Shown piece by piece: positions 23,501 to 33,610 of a stretch of DNA of 64,000 nucleotides. Origin of the DNA: Brienomyrus brachyistius (Eukaryota > Chordata > Actinopteri > Osteoglossiformes > Mormyridae). A program made the translations under genes and the position numbers. The first letter of the stretch is position 1. Each line of letters opens with the position of its first letter. Location of the stretch: positions 20,150,349 through 20,214,348 of the forward strand of contig NC_064551.1 in assembly GCF_023856365.1 (NCBI RefSeq), given 5' to 3'. Below the pieces are notes generated by a model, which was not told where the DNA came from, ran no database searches, and was given only the letters and a program-made list of their open reading frames with translations.

Positions 23501-26500
23501 AAAGTGAAGACTAATAACACATGATCAACCCAAGAGCACAGCTGCACAGGTGCAGTTGGTAATACAAGGATCTTAGTGCTCACTGCGCCCCCATGGCGAG
23601 GTTGTCTCACGAATGCACGCCCCCCATGCGCTCCACCTCCAGGCTTTCCAAACCCCCCCCCCCCCCCCCCCCCCCCCCACAAAGGACATGCAGGAATTTT
23701 CCTTGCAAGAGGGCAATTAATTTATCTGCTCTTATAATTAAGAACATAATAAATTTACAAACAAGAGGAGGCCATTCGGCCCATGAAGCTCATTTGGGGG
23801 GGAACTTGACTAATAGCTCTTGCCATGTAAAGACACAGAGGGTGAATCTCAGCATGCTTACTTGACTGCAGTTGTGTTCTCGTGTACCCATTTTGTGTCA
23901 TCTTCCATTGCCGAAGACCAGTTACTAATAACACAACACCAATACTAATAACACAAGTACAGAGGATGGTAAAAATCCCTGGATGTTGGTCTTGCACCAG
24001 CCCAAATATCAATGATACATCAGTTGCATCCTTGCCGACCGAAACCAATCCCATGATTGATTGTGTCCCAAGTTCATTCTTGGAAGGCAAGGTAGCAAGA
24101 CTGGTCCTGCCAAAACCACAAGAATAATCTTTGTGTTTTTGGTATTGAGAACCACATAGAGCCACCTAAAGGTGCAGAACGTGTCCAGACAGCCGCATCA
24201 CCCAGTCGCCCCATGCATCCCGCACCTGCTGCTGTCCATCTCCTTTTCCTCGTCGGAGCTCATTTCGATGGAGAACATGTCTTCAGCCTCCGAGGACTTG
24301 GCGCTGTCTTCCCGCTTTAGGCTGTCCACCTTCGACTTCCTCCGCCGCTTCCTCCTCTTCTTCTCGCCGGCAGACTGCAGGGGCCCCAGGGCCTGGACTG
24401 GGGGCCCGGCCGGCGAGTCGGAATGACGGGCCAGGCCCTTGCCCAGCTGCGCCCCCATCAGGGCTGCGCCATCTGACAGGATGGGGGAGGTGGCCAGGTA
24501 TGCAGGTACGACTTCCTGCAGAGACGGCACAAAAAAATCATCAGTAAATGTAAACCATTTATCAGACAACCTTCCAAAAAAGCCTCCAGAAGCAGCAGCT
24601 AGTCTAGCTTCCCAACTATAGTCTATATTGCTATATTTAGCTCATCCCTCCACCTGAATTCTGCATTTTTATATTTAGCTTAGCTTTTCTACTGAAATCC
24701 ATATCATGCTTAGCATAGCTTTCCAGTTCAAGTCTGCATCATTATACCTACCATCGCTTCCCAAGTGACACCAGAATCATCATAATTAGCATGGCTTTGC
24801 AAAACCGCATAACTGCAACCCCAAACAAGATGCAATGCCACAACTGGACATGCACCAAATGGGACAGTTCACTGAACCACAGAGGACGGAAGAGGGGTTC
24901 TTTTAAGAGAACGGTGCGGGGCTGGGTTTAACAGACGCTCTAGGGAGGAACAGCAGCAGGGGGAAATAAACAAAGAGGAAAACTAACAAAAATCATAGAT
25001 CAGAAACGGCTTCACTTGGGGTCAGATATCAGGATTTCCTGGGGTGAGAGAAAACAAACTGGGAATAAGGCATTGGTGAGTGCGTGAGTGAGTGAGTATC
25101 GAGTAAGTGCATGAGAAAGTGAGTGAGTAAGAGAGCAAGTGAGCGAGTCAGTATGTGTAAATAAGTAAATGAGCAAACAAGTGAAAAAGCAATACAGTAA
25201 GACAGTAAGTGATCAATTAACTGAGCAAGCGAGTAAGTGAGTAACCATATGTGTAAGTGTGTGAGTGAGTGAGTGTGTGAGTGAGTGAGTGAGTGAGTGA
25301 CTGAGTAAGTAGACTCTTCACGTGACAGTTCATTCACAACTTCATAAAAGACAGCAAAATATTTCTGTGATGTATGTTTATACGCCAAAACACAATACAG
25401 TAAAACCGCGGACTGCGAGCATAATTCGTTATCCAAAGCACTCGTATATCAAAACGAATTTTCCCGTTAGAAATAATGGAAACTCAGATGATTCGTTCCA
25501 CAACCCAAAAATATTCATATAAAAATGATTAATACAAAATATAAAGTAAAAATACATAAAACAAATTAACCTGCAGTCTACCTTTGAAAAGAATTGTGGA
25601 TGGTGTGAGGGAGACGAGAGAGAGGAGAAGAGGAGAGTTATTTTGTAGGACGACTTTCACTATAACTAACAGAATCACTGCTGTCTGTTGGCTCACTGGA
25701 ATCTTTTTCTTTTTGTGCGACTTTAACAAGGAACCTATCCAATGACAGCTGCTTTTGTCTTTTCGATTTCGCGGAAATGTGGACATTGCATTGTCGTTAA
25801 ACAGATTCATCGCTCGCACTGCTACACTCTTATTCGGGTGGTGCTTTTCTACTAAATTTTGAATATATAAGGCACGCCAACCGAGCATGGGAAACGATTA
25901 CCCACAATCCCGCAGCGAGAGAGAGAGAGAGAAGAACCATCTGCTTAATTGTGCCTACGTGGCGCTCGGCAGACAAAGCGTATATGTAATACTCGTATTG
26001 CAAAACCTCGCTTGTCTATCAAGTTAAAATTTATTTAAAATTTTTGCTCATCTTGCAAAACACTGGCAAACCAAGTTACTCGTAATCCGAGGTTTGAGTG
26101 TATTTGAAAAAAAAAAAACTAATATTCATCTACTGTAATGGACTGTTATTGTGCAGATTTGTTACTGGGAATTCATATTCACACAAATTTTTCAAACCTC
26201 TGACGTGCTGCTGTCAGTTGGCATTCTCTGTGCCTGAACTTCATTACTCAGATACGCGATAACAGGATCAATATATAATGTTTGTTTAGGTGGGAACTCA
26301 AATACCAAGTTTGGTTGTATGTAAACAGTGAAGTAGCCAGGCAAAATCACAAGATCTCAGACTAATCAAATAAAAGCAATCAGTTCAAATCAAACCATTC
26401 CACTTCTCTTTTCCACAGAGACTTTTTAGGGGTTCTGTTCAATGGAAAGTGAAACAGAGTTTACAGAATCAGAAATTCACAAACCAGAAAATGAGCTTTT

Positions 26501-29468
26501 CTTTCCCACTGAGAGTGCTTTTTCCTGCACAGAAAGAAAACAGAATCTCCCTTTGGACCCTGGTCTCACAGGGATAGCAGAGGAACACAGAAAAATCCAA
26601 AAAATGCTTTCAAAAGCCTGACTGTCTGACAGCTGTAAGTAAATCCTGCCTATTATCATAGTGGTTAATGCAACTCATTCTGACACCTAAAACAAAACAG
26701 TCAGAATAGAATAATATCCATTAAACCTGATCTGTAGCTCATTAAACTGAAGGGACAGGGAACACTGCCTTTCACTGCATCTTTACAGGCTTCCTTATGA
26801 TGCAATATTCACAGTTCTCCATTTCAGTACAGACTTCTGCCCTACTTGTGCCTGCAGGCAAGTCACATGGAAAGTAATGCGGGCTCCTTGCTCAGCGTGT
26901 ATATGTGTGTGTGTGTGGGGGGGGGGGGGGGGCATTAGTGTCATCACACACTCATCACCGGGCCCTAGAATGTGCTGGGCTCCCCTCATATGAAATCTCC
27001 CTGTGGAGCATTGCCCTTCTTTTAAAGGCATGTTTTCTCCGTCGACACAGTGAGGCTCTCTCTGCTTTCGCTGCCAACAGGACTGCTGAGCGTTTCGGGA
27101 GTTTCAGGTTCACACAGCTCAGCAAAAGAGGCTAAATTAATCTCGCTCTCCATACAGGCTCATTATCACAATCAGACCACTGACGAAATGTAAGTTCTGT
27201 TCTGTTGGGCTGACATATTCAACATCATTTCCCATATAGCCACATTCTTACAGTGTTTTTCTCAAAATCAATCCAAACAGGGCAAGGTAGGGTCAGAGGT
27301 CACCGTAATGCCCAAAAGGCCACTTGATCCAAGCCCAGCTTGTGATCCACCTCCCCCTAAACTTGTCCTGTGATTCCTTTGTTAGAATCTTGTGTACATA
27401 TTGTGCATTTACTTATACAGTCGTCCCTCGGCACTTCGCGATTCGACTTTCGCAGCTTCACACTCTCGCGGTTTTTGTATATTCATTAAAAAGTTCATGA
27501 CAAAATGAAAATGATACATTGCATACGCATTGGAAGCATCTTTGCTCTTCGTAATTAAATGTACAATAATTATAATATGATATTTGTAATGTCTAATGTG
27601 TCTTATTTTCTCTTATTTTGTCTAATATATTGGGTAATACGAGTGTAATTGTCATGACCTGCCTGTAGGATCCTCTTCTGTGCCACATCCCCTTATTAAC
27701 CACGTGTGCAGCCCCGATCGTTACCAGCTGTTTCCTGTCAGTTTGATTCCTCCGGTGTATTTAAGTCACGTCAAAGTCTGTAACCCCAGGTCTGTCATTG
27801 ATGTTTTGATGTTGCATGTTTCTGTGTCCTGCATTTGGCGTGATTCCAAATAAACCCTTCGATCCTGATTCCTCGTCTCCCCGTTCCTGCTTCTGTGTCC
27901 AGCAATCATAACAGTAATGGTGACTAAAGGGTGTTATTTCATGTGTAATAATGTTAAAAAAACCGTATTTAGATGGTCGTGAACAGCTTTTCTATGCTCT
28001 AACTACGAAAATATTTGATTCATAAATAAAGAATCCTACTTCGCGGAAATTCACTTATCGCGGTAGAGTCTAGAACTGATTAACCTTGGTAAACGAGGGC
28101 TGACTGTATCTGCTTCATAGCAGATGCTTTTATTCAAAACAAATTATAATTGAGAGCAGGGTCAGCCAGTCCCTGGAGCAACGGGGTTTTTGAGCCTTGC
28201 TCAAGGGCCCAATGGTGAAATAACCATGTCGATCACAGGATTTGAACCAATGCCCTATTGTTCACAGGCACTGAATTTTTTAACCAATTCCCTGCTGGTC
28301 ACAGGCACAGAATTCTAACCCACAATGCCAATCGCCTGTCATCCTCTATCCTGAATGTTCATATTTTTCTTTACCTGAATAGCTCTCATTAGGTTCTTTC
28401 TGTCTGTAATGCATTGTACTGATCTTGCTTTACTGCTGTCTTGAATTGTTGTTGCTCATTCACTGAAAGCTCAGCCAAGCTGCACTTATGCCTAGGTGAC
28501 CCCTTGACTGCTGTATGCTGGTGATTTATTGTCAGCCTCACTTATATGTCGCTGTGAGCGAAAGCATCTGCTGCATGAATAAATGTTATGTAATGAATGT
28601 ATGTCAGGCTGTCCTGATGCCACAATGTTAACATATGCTCTACATGTCATAATAACATGGGGGGGAAGCTTCAGGATGCCTATTGAGGAAGGGATACCCT
28701 AGAAAGGATTGGGGGCCTTGTCTCTTAAGCGAGTTCCTCACTTGTGAAAGTTAAACCCTAGCAACAGAGTTCATTCCAGCCTCCAACTCCACTTTAAGCG
28801 TGACCGTTTCCATGGTGCACCAAAACACGAGCTGGATTGCCATCCCTGCCTCTGTCCCTGACACAGAGGCCGGAATCGGAGTCAGGGCATGTTACCAGTA
28901 AACAGGACTCGTGTTTCTGGACACCTGCTGCCTCTGGTATGACTTAATTCCCATTGAACCTCACTGCCGAAGGGCAAGAGCACAGCGACCATGCAGGGAT
29001 CATCCAGGAATTGTGCAGGGGCCAAACAGGGGTCACAAGCCATTCATGCAGCACTACCTGATCATTCTTCGTCTCCTTCACAAAGAAGGCCTCCCCATTT
29101 TCCCCCAGTTTCATGTGCAAGTCCACTGGCTCCCCGTTGATCTCTATATCCACCTGTTCAGGGGACAATCAAAACCAAAGGTGATGATTAGCCTTCTGCA
29201 TGCAAAACTATTTTTAGACCAAGAAGGAGGCGTCAGTCAGCGGCAAACCGCTGCCACTTTCTGTCAGGCGACTCACCAATTTCTCACGTGACCGGAATAC
29301 ACCCATCTTCCCGAAGCGAACATGGAACGGGGAGCACTGGAGCGTCCCGTCCGCCTGGCGCACCACGATGACGTCGATGCAGCCCGACAGCGTTGCAGGG
29401 TTCAGGCCTCGGTACAGCTCCTTCACCTGCACAAAGACCTGCCCAGCCAGCTGGCCCACGTAATTCAT
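12348..29468 (-). CDS. lpin1: lpin1, lipin-1 phosphatidate phosphatase (complete coding region)
   Basis: Mg2+-dependent phosphatidate phosphatase that makes diacylglycerol at the ER, and a nuclear co-regulator. Nineteen coding exons total 2610 nt (869 aa plus stop), close to the ~890 aa family length, and every junction is in phase. N-LIP domain begins [14 protein letters not shown] polybasic nuclear signal [11 protein letters not shown] lies near residues 148-158. The C-LIP domain carries the catalytic DIDGT at residues 657-661 (15601-15615) and the LGHIL co-regulator motif at 668-672. The GSRPSTPK-like and SDGVYLDDL segments favour lipin-1 over lipin-2 or -3. The catalytic core looks intact. 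Confidence 0.97.
12508..12842. other. lpin1 intron, no feature seen
   Basis: AT-rich intron between exons 18 and 19; nothing recognised. Confidence 0.6.
12843..12946 (-). CDS. lpin1: lpin1 coding exon 18
   Basis: Encodes [20 protein letters not shown] then [14 protein letters not shown]. Acceptor TCACAG, donor CTC then GTAAGT. Confidence 0.96.
12972..13492. mobile_element. 521 bp TIR element with internal tandem subrepeats
   Basis: Perfect 19 bp inverted ends (ggcaacactttacttgagg at 12972-12990; reverse complement at 13474-13492). Inside are about three degenerate ~150 bp units sharing aatgaacaaa-like and gtggttca-like segments. Non-autonomous DNA element in the lpin1 intron between exons 17 and 18. 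Confidence 0.85.
13576..13690 (-). CDS. lpin1: lpin1 coding exon 17
   Basis: Encodes [20 protein letters not shown] and [10 protein letters not shown]. Acceptor TTTCAG, donor ACA then GTAAGT. A degenerate tandem repeat begins about 80 nt upstream of its acceptor, in the preceding intron. Confidence 0.96.
13770..13960. repeat. Degenerate minisatellite (gagatggacagaaaaacaa units)
   Basis: GACA-rich tandem array; the core gatggacagaaaaacaa recurs three times with spacers of unequal length. Lies in the lpin1 intron upstream of exon 17. Confidence 0.85.
14111..14263 (-). CDS. lpin1: lpin1 coding exon 16
   Basis: Encodes [20 protein letters not shown] and [11 protein letters not shown]. Acceptor ATACAG, donor ACAG then GTGAGA. 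Confidence 0.96.
14264..14830. other. lpin1 intron with (CT)n(CA)n microsatellite
   Basis: CT repeats followed by CA repeats at about 14551-14596. The rest is unremarkable. Confidence 0.7.
14831..14917 (-). CDS. lpin1: lpin1 coding exon 15 (LGHIL motif)
   Basis: Encodes [25 protein letters not shown] is the LxxIL motif used to bind nuclear receptors and co-activators. Acceptor CTACAG, donor CCA then GTAAGT. Confidence 0.96.
15122..15245. repeat. Dispersed repeat, inverted copy
   Basis: Reverse-complement relative of the sequences at 4921, 8625 and 50985: agctattgaaaagatcaggg, then ctaagtcagg and a short poly-T run. Confidence 0.65.
15365..15513. mobile_element. hAT-like palindromic MITE, copy 3
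   Basis: Left end cagtgtttcccaacccggtc, right end its degenerate inverted partner. Carries the internal cagacagtccat motif shared with the 4714 copy. In lpin1 intron 14. Confidence 0.8.
15593..15741 (-). CDS. lpin1: lpin1 coding exon 14 (catalytic DIDGT)
   Basis: Encodes [20 protein letters not shown] and the haloacid-dehalogenase motif DIDGTIT at 15595-15615. Both motif aspartates are present, so catalysis is expected. Acceptor CCACAG, donor CCAG then GTGGAT. Confidence 0.97.
15827..15965 (-). CDS. lpin1: lpin1 coding exon 13
   Basis: Encodes [12 protein letters not shown] and [13 protein letters not shown], the start of the catalytic C-LIP core. Acceptor AACAG, donor CTG then GTGAGT. Confidence 0.96.
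16071..16135 (-). CDS. lpin1: lpin1 coding exon 12 (short, variable)
   Basis: Sixty-five nt encoding [20 protein letters not shown]. Poorly conserved, but bounded by a consensus acceptor (GTACAG) and donor (CAG then GTGATT), and it restores phase between exons 11 and 13. Confidence 0.85.
16136..16600. other. lpin1 intron 11, no feature seen
   Basis: No repeat or exon recognised. Exon 11 reads on into this intron without an early stop, giving a long but spurious open frame. Confidence 0.6.
16601..16693 (-). CDS. lpin1: lpin1 coding exon 11
   Basis: Thirty-one codons, [20 protein letters not shown] then [11 protein letters not shown]. Acceptor CTTCAG, donor CCA then GTAGGT. Confidence 0.95.
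16694..17761. other. lpin1 intron 10, right part, no gene
   Basis: Holds an (AAAT)n patch and a short poly-G run near 16755; nothing else recognised. Confidence 0.55.
17762..18000. repeat. 51 bp minisatellite with alternating units
   Basis: Between four and five 51 bp units (core cctctaatgctgtgatgtgt). Successive units alternate between gcctgttgctg and gcctattggtg, giving a 102 bp higher-order period. The unit is a multiple of three, so open frames run through on both strands; these are not genes. Confidence 0.92.
18001..18966. other. lpin1 intron 10, left part, nothing recognised
   Basis: Unremarkable intron sequence. Confidence 0.5.
18967..19036 (-). CDS. lpin1: lpin1 coding exon 10
   Basis: Encodes [20 protein letters not shown] and LPK. 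Acceptor CTGCAG, donor AAG then GTACAG. Confidence 0.96.
19345..19438 (-). CDS. lpin1: lpin1 coding exon 9
   Basis: Encodes [20 protein letters not shown], then [10 protein letters not shown]. The acceptor TTCTAG was preferred to a later TTTCAG because it keeps phase with exon 8 and gives the family length. Confidence 0.94.
19439..19768. other. lpin1 intron 8, no feature seen
   Basis: Short intron; nothing recognised. Confidence 0.6.
19769..19956 (-). CDS. lpin1: lpin1 coding exon 8
   Basis: Encodes [16 protein letters not shown] and [20 protein letters not shown]. Acceptor TTACAG, donor AAAG then GTAGGT. Confidence 0.96.
20076..20169 (-). CDS. lpin1: lpin1 coding exon 7
   Basis: Encodes [20 protein letters not shown] and [10 protein letters not shown], highly conserved in lipin-1. 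Acceptor CCACAG, donor AAG then GTAATG. Confidence 0.96.
20170..20644. other. lpin1 intron 6, no feature seen
   Basis: No repeat or extra exon recognised. An alternative exon cannot be excluded, since mammalian LPIN1 is alternatively spliced. Confidence 0.5.
20645..20921 (-). CDS. lpin1: lpin1 coding exon 6 (variable linker)
   Basis: Acidic, low-conservation linker ([23 protein letters not shown]) ending TDSPSKKK, which matches the family TDSPSRKR. Acceptor TGCCAG, donor AAAG then GTAACA. Confidence 0.9.
21221..21347 (-). CDS. lpin1: lpin1 coding exon 5
   Basis: Encodes [15 protein letters not shown] and [15 protein letters not shown], both diagnostic of lipins. Acceptor CCATAG, donor AAG then GTAGCA. 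Confidence 0.95.
21348..22357. other. lpin1 intron 4
   Basis: Contains a 12 nt poly-G run (21704-21715) and an A-rich low-complexity patch near 22100-22160. No exon seen. Confidence 0.6.
22358..22474 (-). CDS. lpin1: lpin1 coding exon 4
   Basis: Encodes [20 protein letters not shown], the region before the serine/proline-rich linker. Acceptor CCCCAG, donor CAG then GTAATC. Confidence 0.92.
22475..24225. other. lpin1 intron 3
   Basis: Contains a 26 nt poly-C run (23653-23678) and a dispersed repeat (23735-23825). A 149-codon plus-strand open frame at 22817-23266 has no recognisable similarity. Confidence 0.6.
23735..23825. repeat. Dispersed repeat (aggaggccattcggcccat family), copy 1
   Basis: Shares ttacaaacaagaggaggcca and ctaatagctc with 36085-36240. 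The family is common in fish and other vertebrates; class not determined. Confidence 0.7.
24226..24515 (-). CDS. lpin1: lpin1 coding exon 3 (nuclear signal)
   Basis: Contains [11 protein letters not shown], the polybasic [12 protein letters not shown] and [13 protein letters not shown]. 290 nt. Acceptor CTGCAG, donor CAG then GTGCGG. Confidence 0.95.
25060..25315. repeat. (GTGA)n-type low-complexity array
   Basis: Imperfect GTGA/GTAA tandem repeats over about 250 bp in lpin1 intron 2. Confidence 0.85.
25398..26100. mobile_element. Pogo/Tigger-like TIR element
   Basis: Ends cagtaaaaccgcggactgcg and, inverted, cactcaaacctcggattacg. Flanked by TA duplications (25396-25397, 26101-26102), as for Tc1/mariner-pogo insertions. 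No intact transposase. Confidence 0.85.
26101..27417. other. lpin1 intron 2, middle part
   Basis: Unremarkable except for a 16 nt poly-G run at 26917-26932 beside a short GT array. Confidence 0.5.
27418..28106. mobile_element. Second pogo-like TIR element, interrupted by a solo LTR
   Basis: Ends cagtcgtccctcggcacttc and, inverted, cagtcagccctcgtttacca, with TA on both sides (27416-27417, 28107-28108). It is split by the LTR at 27650-27913, so the pogo element is the older insertion. Confidence 0.85.
27650..27913 (+). mobile_element. Solo LTR of a retroelement
   Basis: 264 bp beginning TG and ending CA (tgtcatgacc to atcataaca), with perfect 5 bp target duplications gtaat (27645-27649 and 27914-27918). 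A TATA-like tatttaag is at 27758-27765 and AATAAA at 27849-27854, giving the strand. No internal coding region remains; LTR-LTR recombination is inferred. Confidence 0.88.
28112..28350. repeat. Dispersed fish repeat (cttgctcaagggccca)
   Basis: Contains agatgcttttattcaaaac, gccttgctcaagggccca and ggatttgaacc, a combination common in interspersed fish repeats. Class not determined. Confidence 0.65.
28351..29057. other. lpin1 intron 2, right part
   Basis: Nothing recognised between the dispersed repeat and coding exon 2. Confidence 0.5.
29058..29153 (-). CDS. lpin1: lpin1 coding exon 2
   Basis: Thirty-two codons, [20 protein letters not shown] to NDQ, finishing the N-LIP core. Acceptor GAACAG, donor CAG then GTAGTG. 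Confidence 0.96.
29277..29468 (-). CDS. lpin1: lpin1 coding exon 1 (start)
   Basis: Starts at ATG 29468 with context AGACC-ATG-A. Encodes [20 protein letters not shown] and the rest of the N-LIP start, 64 codons. Acceptor TTTCAG sits 9 nt upstream of the ATG, so the 5'UTR is spliced. Donor TTG then GTGAGT. Confidence 0.97.
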
Positions 29469-29477
29469 GGTCTGGCT

Positions 29478-32400
29478 CTGAAAGACAGGGCCGGCAGACT
29501 GCTCAGTGGCAGCCTTCGCCACACTTAACGTCAAAAGTCAACAAATCTTTACTGTCATCTCAACTCCATAACGCATGCATCATGCACTGAGCCGAAATGC
29601 CATTCCTCACTGGTGAAAAAGCAGAATAAATAGAATATAAGTATAATATAAACATGACTTATTAAGACATAATAAAATCTATGCATTGATGTTAGACAAA
29701 AAAATTACAGTTAAACCCCTGGTGGGAAAGATTGAGCAAATGGCCAAAGGAACGGAAACAGATGGGAGGAATGGGCATTCTTATCTAGGAATGGACAAAC
29801 ATACAATATATTTACTTTAGATACACAGACAGACCAAAGTCAGACTTTCACTATTTATCAGAAAACAGTTCATTGTTTAGTAATAAGTAATAAATCTGAT
29901 GCAGATGATGGTAGCATTTAGCTACAGGCATGCATAATCTTCTTAGTCTACTTCAAATTTGTCATCCGTAATAAACCCTGACTCTGCGTCCGATTACTAT
30001 TACAAGGGATTAAACATTTCACACGATTAAGTGCTAGTATAACCTATGTTATCTGGCATTTAGTGTCAAAGATAGTGGTTGTAAATATTTACGAACTACT
30101 GTCCACATTAATAGGCTTATAAACATTACCTACTGCACATGATTTCCTTTATGCGGGCCAATAGGTGATATGCGTGTCTGTTGTTCAAGCCAAGAGGTCT
30201 GTTCTGGTACTCTAAAGGCACTTTTCCACTGCTACCATATCCGTACCAAGCTGTACCCGAGCTGTACTGTGAACTGGAGGTTTTCCATTGTAAAGCATGC
30301 CAGCTGTACCTGAACTGTAACTGCACTGACACAGCCCTATCAGGGCCAAAAGCATGATTAGTTGAAATGCACTGAGATATTGGAGTTCTGCACATGGAGT
30401 ATCTGAAGGAAAAAGCTACTGTACATTATTCATTATTAGTAGTATCACACATCACAATGCACTGGTACATTCCCGTATCTCGAAAAATTCCAACCTTAAA
30501 AAAGTACTATAGAACAGCTGAACGGAATGGATTCCTACTGAAAATATACACAAATGAATGCTAATTCTGCTAGGACTTGATACATGCATGACATGGCGAT
30601 TCTTACAAACATAAAGGCGGAAATTACCACGCAATAAAAAAAAAAATTAAATATGAAATGTACAATGTACACCGTGTGAATGGTGAATAGCGTCTTTTCG
30701 GCTTTACATCACTGTCGCGCTCCAAAAACCCCACCTTTACCTTGCTGACCCTTCAAGTTGAACTGGAACCGCGCTGTAACTAGTCTCTCTTTGCGATACG
30801 GCTCGGTTACAGATTGGATATGCTAGTGGAAAAGTACCACAATACTTAATTTAGCCATTAGCCGTTTCAAGCAAGATGTTGTATGGTGTTGACTGTCTGC
30901 CTCGTACCCTCTTAATTTCTCCACACTCCTTGATCACTTTCTTTCACAGAATCATATTCATATTTTTTTTACAGTATCAGCATTTTTATCAGGTTTCATG
31001 ATAAAATACATAATACTACATAAAGTCTGATTTTACATGCATCAATGTGACACCTGTCAACTTCCTACTGAATGTTGATGAAAATAAAGATTAAATAATA
31101 CAACAGGTTCCTGAAAACAGATTTTAAGGAATGAAGTGTCCATGACTACAATATTCGATTCCCTGACCTCTGCCCTACTAGTGGTATGCCTTCAGAGAAC
31201 AGTCATCCTGCAGCTTCCATAGCCCAGACTTTTCTGGAAACTGAGATGAGTTGATCCTCTGGTAAAAGCTAACTGGTAACCAGACACCTTCAGGGCAAAT
31301 GACACCTTAGCCCAGTCAAATTACACAACTGAGCGATATCGGCACTCTTTTTCGATTCAGCCTGGAGTTGGTTAAAAAAAAGGCACCAGTCCTGTACTAG
31401 TCCTATCAAGAGATACATAACATACATAACATGCTCAAACAGTTTATAACCAAAACATGCAATTTTACATAATACATATAATATATCCACTAAGTGGACA
31501 TTAGGACTTTTTGAAAAATGAGGGATGAGGGAGGACACCCCACCCCCAGGGCCCCCAGGGGGGTGCCAATGCAGCAGTGAAATACAGATTTCCAGAACAC
31601 TGCAAGCACATCATTGCCTGAGACTCACAGAACTTCCTGGAAAGGTGGGATGCTTGTGGTCATATTTAAATAGGTGTAGAGTTCCAATTATGTAGTCTAA
31701 TAATCCCAAAAAAATAGAACCAAGTAAAAGATCTCTACAAGTCAAATTAAGAGAGATCGGGACTTTAAAAAGGTGACGGTGTCAGTGTGTCATGCTATGC
31801 TGGCTGAAATTATGTGTGAACCTAATACTACTAATAATACTAATAATAATCCATAATAGACATCTCTTTGCTGGCCAACACCTATATATTGCTTAAAAAG
31901 AATAATTGAAGTAATGGTCAAGCTAAAACTGGTTTTGGTCTTATTAAAGGCAAGAGTTAATCCGCAGTGTGGGCCTATTCAAATCTGGGCCGTGACGTGT
32001 TTTGACTTATTTACATGAATATGAGGACAAGCATTTTCTCAACACATACCTTTAAGCCAAAGGTCAAGCACAAATATGCTGGTGAATTACCAAAAAATAC
32101 AAAGTTACATGTATTTTACGACCAGCTGTTTAAAACAAAATGATTGTCGTTTAACAGGAGCACTCAAAATAAACTTGGACAAGGCGCAGTGTGCTACCTA
32201 TTTCTTGCACTTTCATCTCAAACATTTCTTCAGAATATCTTGTTTTCTGTGTGTTTCCTATGAATGCGGACTCACTGTCTGATCGTGGACTAACTGAACA
32301 AGGTCGGGTCTGACGCGTTACCAACTACCAGGACACTTACAGACTTCTCAATAATAACAATAATAATAATAATCTTCGAGACATGGGACGATATCAGTTT

Positions 32401-33186
32401 CTTCACGGTTATGCGCCTTTTAGCGGTAAACCGTAACAAGCAAAATTCAGTTATGAATATTCAACTCCATGCGATGAATACATATCTCAAAATCTTTACA
32501 TCGCATTTGGAAAGAAAAACCCTGCAATTTCTCATAACTTCACGGCCACTTCCTTTTCCGTGAAATGCTATGTATATGGGCCGCCGCTTTATTCCTCTTA
32601 ACGTCACTTAAACACTAACCGCGCTGATATCTCCCATCAGCGTTTATGTAGAAATATAGACACTACTCTGCTCTGTCATCAGCTTGGCGAGATACCCAAA
32701 CCCCTTCATAGAAAATATTTTGGTAGCCATGTCATCTGAGTACGGAACTCCACCTCCACCTCAATATGGAAATTATTCTTAATATGAGAAACATCCATAT
32801 AGACCACATTGAAACTTATTTAAACTGACACTATGCAATTTCCGTATTTTATTCTAAAGAAGGGTTAAATGTCCATCAATATTAACAAATTAACAAATAA
32901 CAGGACGGCATATGCCAATATATGCTGTTCTCGTTATATACCATAAGCTGTTGAGTTACGGTGGCAGCATTTCCTCCTATTTCATATATTCACAACCCAG
33001 AATAGCACAGTAATACTCACAGTATTTTGAACATTCATAATCAATGTAGCAAGAGATACGGTTATAATATACATATATATATAATATTATAATAACCTAA
33101 GCTTTAATAAACAATATTATATTTCAAATTTAAAGCCGTCTAAATGTCACCGCACAGAAAAACACACAGCTGTCATCGGCATTTAC
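29478..33186. other. lpin1 5' intron
   Basis: AT-rich intron between the non-coding first exon and the start-codon exon. Holds the TIR element at 30217-30838; nothing else recognised. Confidence 0.55.
30217..30838. mobile_element. Non-autonomous TIR element (ggyacttttccact ends)
   Basis: Left end ggcacttttccactg, right end the inverse of ggtacttttccacta. Subterminal sequence contains paired ccgtacc, gctgtac and cgatacggctcgg blocks. No intact transposase. Confidence 0.75.
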
Positions 33187-33310
33187 CTTTCCGGAGGACT
33201 GCAGCCACCCGTACAAGCCAGACGAGAATGCGGCACGATCGTCATTCAATCAGGCGTCCGGAAAACATTGCAAATGCAACAAATTGGCCCCGCGCCTCCA
33301 AATAAAGTAC
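33187..33310 (-). other. lpin1: lpin1 non-coding first exon (inferred)
   Basis: A consensus donor, GGAAAG then GTAAATG, ends this CpG-rich segment at 33187. It would splice to the TTTCAG acceptor 9 nt upstream of the ATG. The right boundary is a guess from the TATA-like box. Confidence 0.5.
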
Positions 33311-33500
33311 ACGGCGTACAGTGTGCGGATACTGTATTTAAAGCGCTGTTTATCCTTCCTGCGCTAGTCCTCGAAATATCTTCAGCCCTTCCAGCATTTC
33401 GGAAGTCATTGCTGTCGACAGCTCCCAACGCGACGCCCAATCAGAGCGCAGGATGCAAATTCCGTTTCAGCGCCCGCCCCTTTAGAAAGGCCGCTCACAC
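33311..33500 (-). promoter_or_regulatory. lpin1 promoter candidate
   Basis: CpG-rich, with a TATA-like TTTAAATA (minus strand) at 33335-33342 and a CCAAT motif at 33437-33441. Position and composition fit the lpin1 core promoter. Confidence 0.5.
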
Positions 33501-33610
33501 GTTATAATACACATTAAAGAGAAATGCACTGACCGTCCGAGCACGAGCTTCCCGCACCCAGTTATTCTACGTCTGACTACCGCTGTAGCCCCCGTCCCAT
33601 TTTATTCGAA

